A DNA stretch of 64,000 nucleotides from Neoroseomonas oryzicola (GTDB taxonomy: Bacteria; Pseudomonadota; Alphaproteobacteria; Acetobacterales; Acetobacteraceae), in the NCBI RefSeq assembly GCF_012163135.1, contig NZ_JAAVUP010000001.1:992001-1056000 (forward strand), read 5' to 3'. The position numbers were made by a program, and so were the translations under genes. The notes beneath the pieces are model-generated. The model was given only the letters and a program-made list of their open reading frames with translations, searched no databases and was not told the DNA's origin. Shown here in pieces: positions 61,738 to 64,000 of the stretch (position 1 is its first letter; each line of letters begins with the position of its first letter).

Positions 61738-62902
61738 GCCGTCCCCCCTCGGGACGGTCGAGACCTGGACCGAGGCGGCGCCGAGCCCGCCGACGCGGCC
61801 ACGGAGCAAGCTGTGGCGATGGATCGTCCACCCCTTCACGCTGTGGGTGCTGGTGCCCACGGCGCTCGTCGCCGCGTATTTCTACCTCCTCGCGACGCCG
61901 CAATACGTCTCCGAGACGCGCATCGTCGTGCGCGTGCGGGGCGAGACGCAGCACGCGCTGGGCAGCAGCGCCGTCGCCTCCCTGTTCGGCGCGGTGGGCG
62001 CCGGCAGCAGCGCAGGGGACGCCAGCACGCTCCGTGAATACCTGATCTCGCACGATGCCGTGATGGCGCTGCAGGACCGGCTCGACGTCATCTCCATGTG
62101 GCAGCGACCCGAGGCCGACTACGTCGCGCGCCTGCACGACACCGAGCCGGAGCGCTTGACCAAGTACTTCAACTCCATGGTCTCGGCCTCGCTCGACGGC
62201 TCGACCGGCGTGCTCACGTTGCGCGTGCGCAGCTTCCGCCCGGAGGATTCCAAGGCGATCGCCGAAGCCCTCCTCACCCAGGCCGAGGATCTCGTGAACC
62301 GCCTGTCCGAACGCCAGCGCAGCGACCAGCTCCGCATGGCGCGGGAGGAAGTCGCGATCGCCGAACGGCGCGTGGCCGACAGCCGCGAGGCGCTCGCCAG
62401 GTTCCGCGAACAGCAGCGCGACCTCGACAGCCAGGGAACGGCCAACGCCTCGCAGCAGCAGATCTCGGCCATGGAAGGCGCGCTGACGGCCGCGCGCGCG
62501 GAACTGCGGGAGCGTTCGGCCTTCATGCGCCCCGACAACCCGGCGCTCCAGAGCACCCGCAACCGGATCGAGGCGCTCGAACGCCAGATCGAGGCCGAGC
62601 GGCTGCGCCGGACCGGGGGCGACGGCACGCTGGTCCACCAACTCGCCGCCTATGACCGCCTGATGCTGGAACGCGAATTCGCCGACCGTCAGCTCGCCTC
62701 CGCGACAACGAGCCTCGAGACGGCGCGGATGGACGCCCAGCGCCAGCAGGTCTTCGTCGCCCGCGTGGTCGAACCCAACCTCGCCGTCTATCCTCTCTAT
62801 CCCCGGAAGCTCATCGGTGTCGGCAGTGTGTTCCTCGGACTTACGGTTGCCTTCGGTATCGCCTGGCTCCTCGTCGCCAGCATGCGTGACCATGCGGTCT
62901 GA
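61706..62902 (+). CDS. kpsE: Capsule export inner-membrane periplasmic adaptor KpsE
   Basis: A 398-residue polysaccharide co-polymerase/adaptor with one helix near residues 43-65, a second near 375-393, and a long coiled coil between (about 205-300: SERQRSDQLRMAREEVAIAERR and QSTRNRIEALERQIEAERL, key heptads in those phrases). The phrase YPLYPRKLIG before the last helix is typical. It bridges KpsMT with the outer-membrane KpsD. Start overlaps kpsT. Confidence 0.92.
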   Translation: MKLSPHTTAFEPSPLGTVETWTEAAPSPPTRPRSKLWRWIVHPFTLWVLVPTALVAAYFYLLATPQYVSETRIVVRVRGETQHALGSSAVASLFGAVGAGSSAGDASTLREYLISHDAVMALQDRLDVISMWQRPEADYVARLHDTEPERLTKYFNSMVSASLDGSTGVLTLRVRSFRPEDSKAIAEALLTQAEDLVNRLSERQRSDQLRMAREEVAIAERRVADSREALARFREQQRDLDSQGTANASQQQISAMEGALTAARAELRERSAFMRPDNPALQSTRNRIEALERQIEAERLRRTGGDGTLVHQLAAYDRLMLEREFADRQLASATTSLETARMDAQRQQVFVARVVEPNLAVYPLYPRKLIGVGSVFLGLTVAFGIAWLLVASMRDHAV

Positions 62903-64000
62903 CGGCCGCCGCCTTGGCGCGGGGCTGCTGGCTGCGCTGTTCGCGATCGCCTTTGCGGGGGACGTCGCCGCCCAGGGCCAGACCCGGCTGCCCACCGGCA
63001 TCGGCGGGGTGCCGGCCGTGCTGCCGGGGATGCCGAACCTTCTGTCGCGACTGCCCGCCCCGCAGGACGGCGCCGGCGCGGCGCCGAGCGACCAGGCCGC
63101 GCAACCGCCGCCGGTCTTCGACCGCCGTAGCCTCGCGGACATCCCCGGCCAGTCCCGCGGGACGGAGCGCATCGGCAGCCCGACCCAGGCCGAAGGCGGC
63201 CCGACCCTCGTTGCCCCGCTCGGCGACCAGGGGCGCATCACCGGCCCGGCCACGGCCGTCTTCGGCGCCTCGCTCTTCACCGGCGCCGCGCAATCCTCCT
63301 CGGACGCGCCGAACCCGAACTACGTGCTGCAGCCCGGCGACCGCGTCTCGGTCCGCGCGTGGGGTGCCGTCGATTCCGAACTGATGGGCGTGATCGACCC
63401 GGCGGGGAACCTGTTCCTGCCCAATATCGGCCCGATCCGCGTCGCCGGCACGCGCGTGGGCGACCTGCAGGCCGTCGTCGAGGGCGAGATCCGCAAGGTC
63501 TACACCTCCCAGGTGCAGGTCTATGCGACGGTGCTCTCGACCCAGCGCATCGGCGTCTTCGTCACGGGCTTCGTGCGCTCGCCCGGCCGCTTTGCCGGCG
63601 TCGCCTCGGACAGCATCCTCGACTTCCTGGTCCGCGCCGGCGGCATCGACCCCGGCCGCGGCTCCTTCCGCGAGATCGCCGTCAACCGCGGCGGCACTAC
63701 GATCGCCCGCGTCGACCTCTACCGCTTCCTGCTCGAGGGACAGCTGCCCATCCTGCGCCTGCAGGAAGGCGACACCATCGTCGTCGCCCGCCAGCGGGCG
63801 ATGGTGGGCGCCGACGGCGCCGTCCGGAACAACTACCTGTTCGAGAGCACGGCGCGCGCCAACCTCACGGGCCGCGAGCTCATCGAGCTGACGCGCCCGC
63901 TGCCTGCCGCCACCAACGCCGTCATCCGCGGCGTGCGCAACGCGCAGCCCTTCTCGCGCTACATGTCGATCGGCGAGCTGGCGCAGCAGACCCTGCTCGA
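62892..64000 (+). CDS. kpsD: Polysaccharide export outer-membrane protein KpsD (partial)
   Basis: The first 369 residues of an outer-membrane polysaccharide export protein; the gene runs off the window. A signal peptide (about 27 residues, ending DVAAQ) and a proline-rich linker lead to the PES domain: NYVLQPGDRVSVRAWG, then VIDPAGNLFLPNIGPIRVAGTRVGDLQ, followed by an SLBB-type repeat (VFVTGFVRSPGRFAGVASDSILDFLVRAGG, key phrase GFVRSPGRF). KpsD-type proteins form the outer-membrane part of the export channel. It overlaps kpsE by 11 bases. Confidence 0.92.
   Translation, partial: MRSDGRRLGAGLLAALFAIAFAGDVAAQGQTRLPTGIGGVPAVLPGMPNLLSRLPAPQDGAGAAPSDQAAQPPPVFDRRSLADIPGQSRGTERIGSPTQAEGGPTLVAPLGDQGRITGPATAVFGASLFTGAAQSSSDAPNPNYVLQPGDRVSVRAWGAVDSELMGVIDPAGNLFLPNIGPIRVAGTRVGDLQAVVEGEIRKVYTSQVQVYATVLSTQRIGVFVTGFVRSPGRFAGVASDSILDFLVRAGGIDPGRGSFREIAVNRGGTTIARVDLYRFLLEGQLPILRLQEGDTIVVARQRAMVGADGAVRNNYLFESTARANLTGRELIELTRPLPAATNAVIRGVRNAQPFSRYMSIGELAQQTLL

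Overview
This is very GC-rich, densely coding chromosomal DNA with many ATGA/GTGA/TGATG start-stop overlaps. The gene content points to an alphaproteobacterium, most likely Rhodospirillales/Acetobacteraceae (Roseomonas-like): OxyR and a four-cysteine FNR homologue, an orphan Bug/TctC receptor, hydantoinase A/B, an iron-sulfur photolyase, a stand-alone L36 gene and a rhizobial-type rkp/kps capsule locus. The assignment is inferred from content. I saw no rRNA, tRNA, CRISPR array, transposase or phage gene.

Left part (1-27 kb): mostly housekeeping and stress genes. They include a racemase end, a lipase-like protein, a small protein behind a Fur-like operator, tartrate-type dehydrogenase, GlcD/GlcE without GlcF, rpmJ, an ArsR/SRPBCC pair, acyl-CoA dehydrogenase, OxyR, an FNR-type regulator, an SDR, a beta-CASP metallo-beta-lactamase protein and a split YeeE/YedE transporter. 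A class I photolyase is followed by a phosphoesterase and PPK2. A second operon (atypical SDR, DUF6134, FeS photolyase, possibly creatininase) looks like a light-damage unit. SixA-CHAD, a nuclease-fold protein with altered active-site residues, and citrate synthase follow.

Middle part (27-43.7 kb): nutrient acquisition. A complete peptide/nickel-type ABC transporter (receptor, two permeases, two ATPases) lies divergent from an amidase and an AhpD-like protein. Hydantoinase/oxoprolinase A and B lie divergent from a Bug receptor and an SMP-30 lactonase. An HD hydrolase, an asparaginase with one substituted active-site residue and a hotdog thioesterase complete it.

Right part (43.7-64 kb): a capsule locus. 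A glycosyltransferase, a six-domain reducing type I polyketide synthase without thioesterase, an alpha-oxoamine synthase and a formyltransferase run rightward. They meet, with overlapping stop codons, a leftward operon of an LtaS/OpgB-like phosphoglycerol-transferase-type membrane enzyme, an SDR, KpsS and KpsC. Divergent from KpsC is an export operon of a small lipoprotein, KpsM, KpsT, KpsE and KpsD (running off the end). The set resembles the rhizobial rkp-1 region. It suggests that a sphingoid-like amino-ketone lipid is made here, reduced, possibly N-formylated and used as the capsule anchor or carrier; this is the most interesting system in the window.

Structured non-coding DNA recurs: a modular hairpin family (GGGGAGGGC and CCAAAGGCC/CCAGAGGCC stems) behind genes at 7.7, 18.8 and 27.2 kb, with a looser relative at 42.0 kb, and a separate dispersed element at 25.4-25.6 and 35.5 kb.
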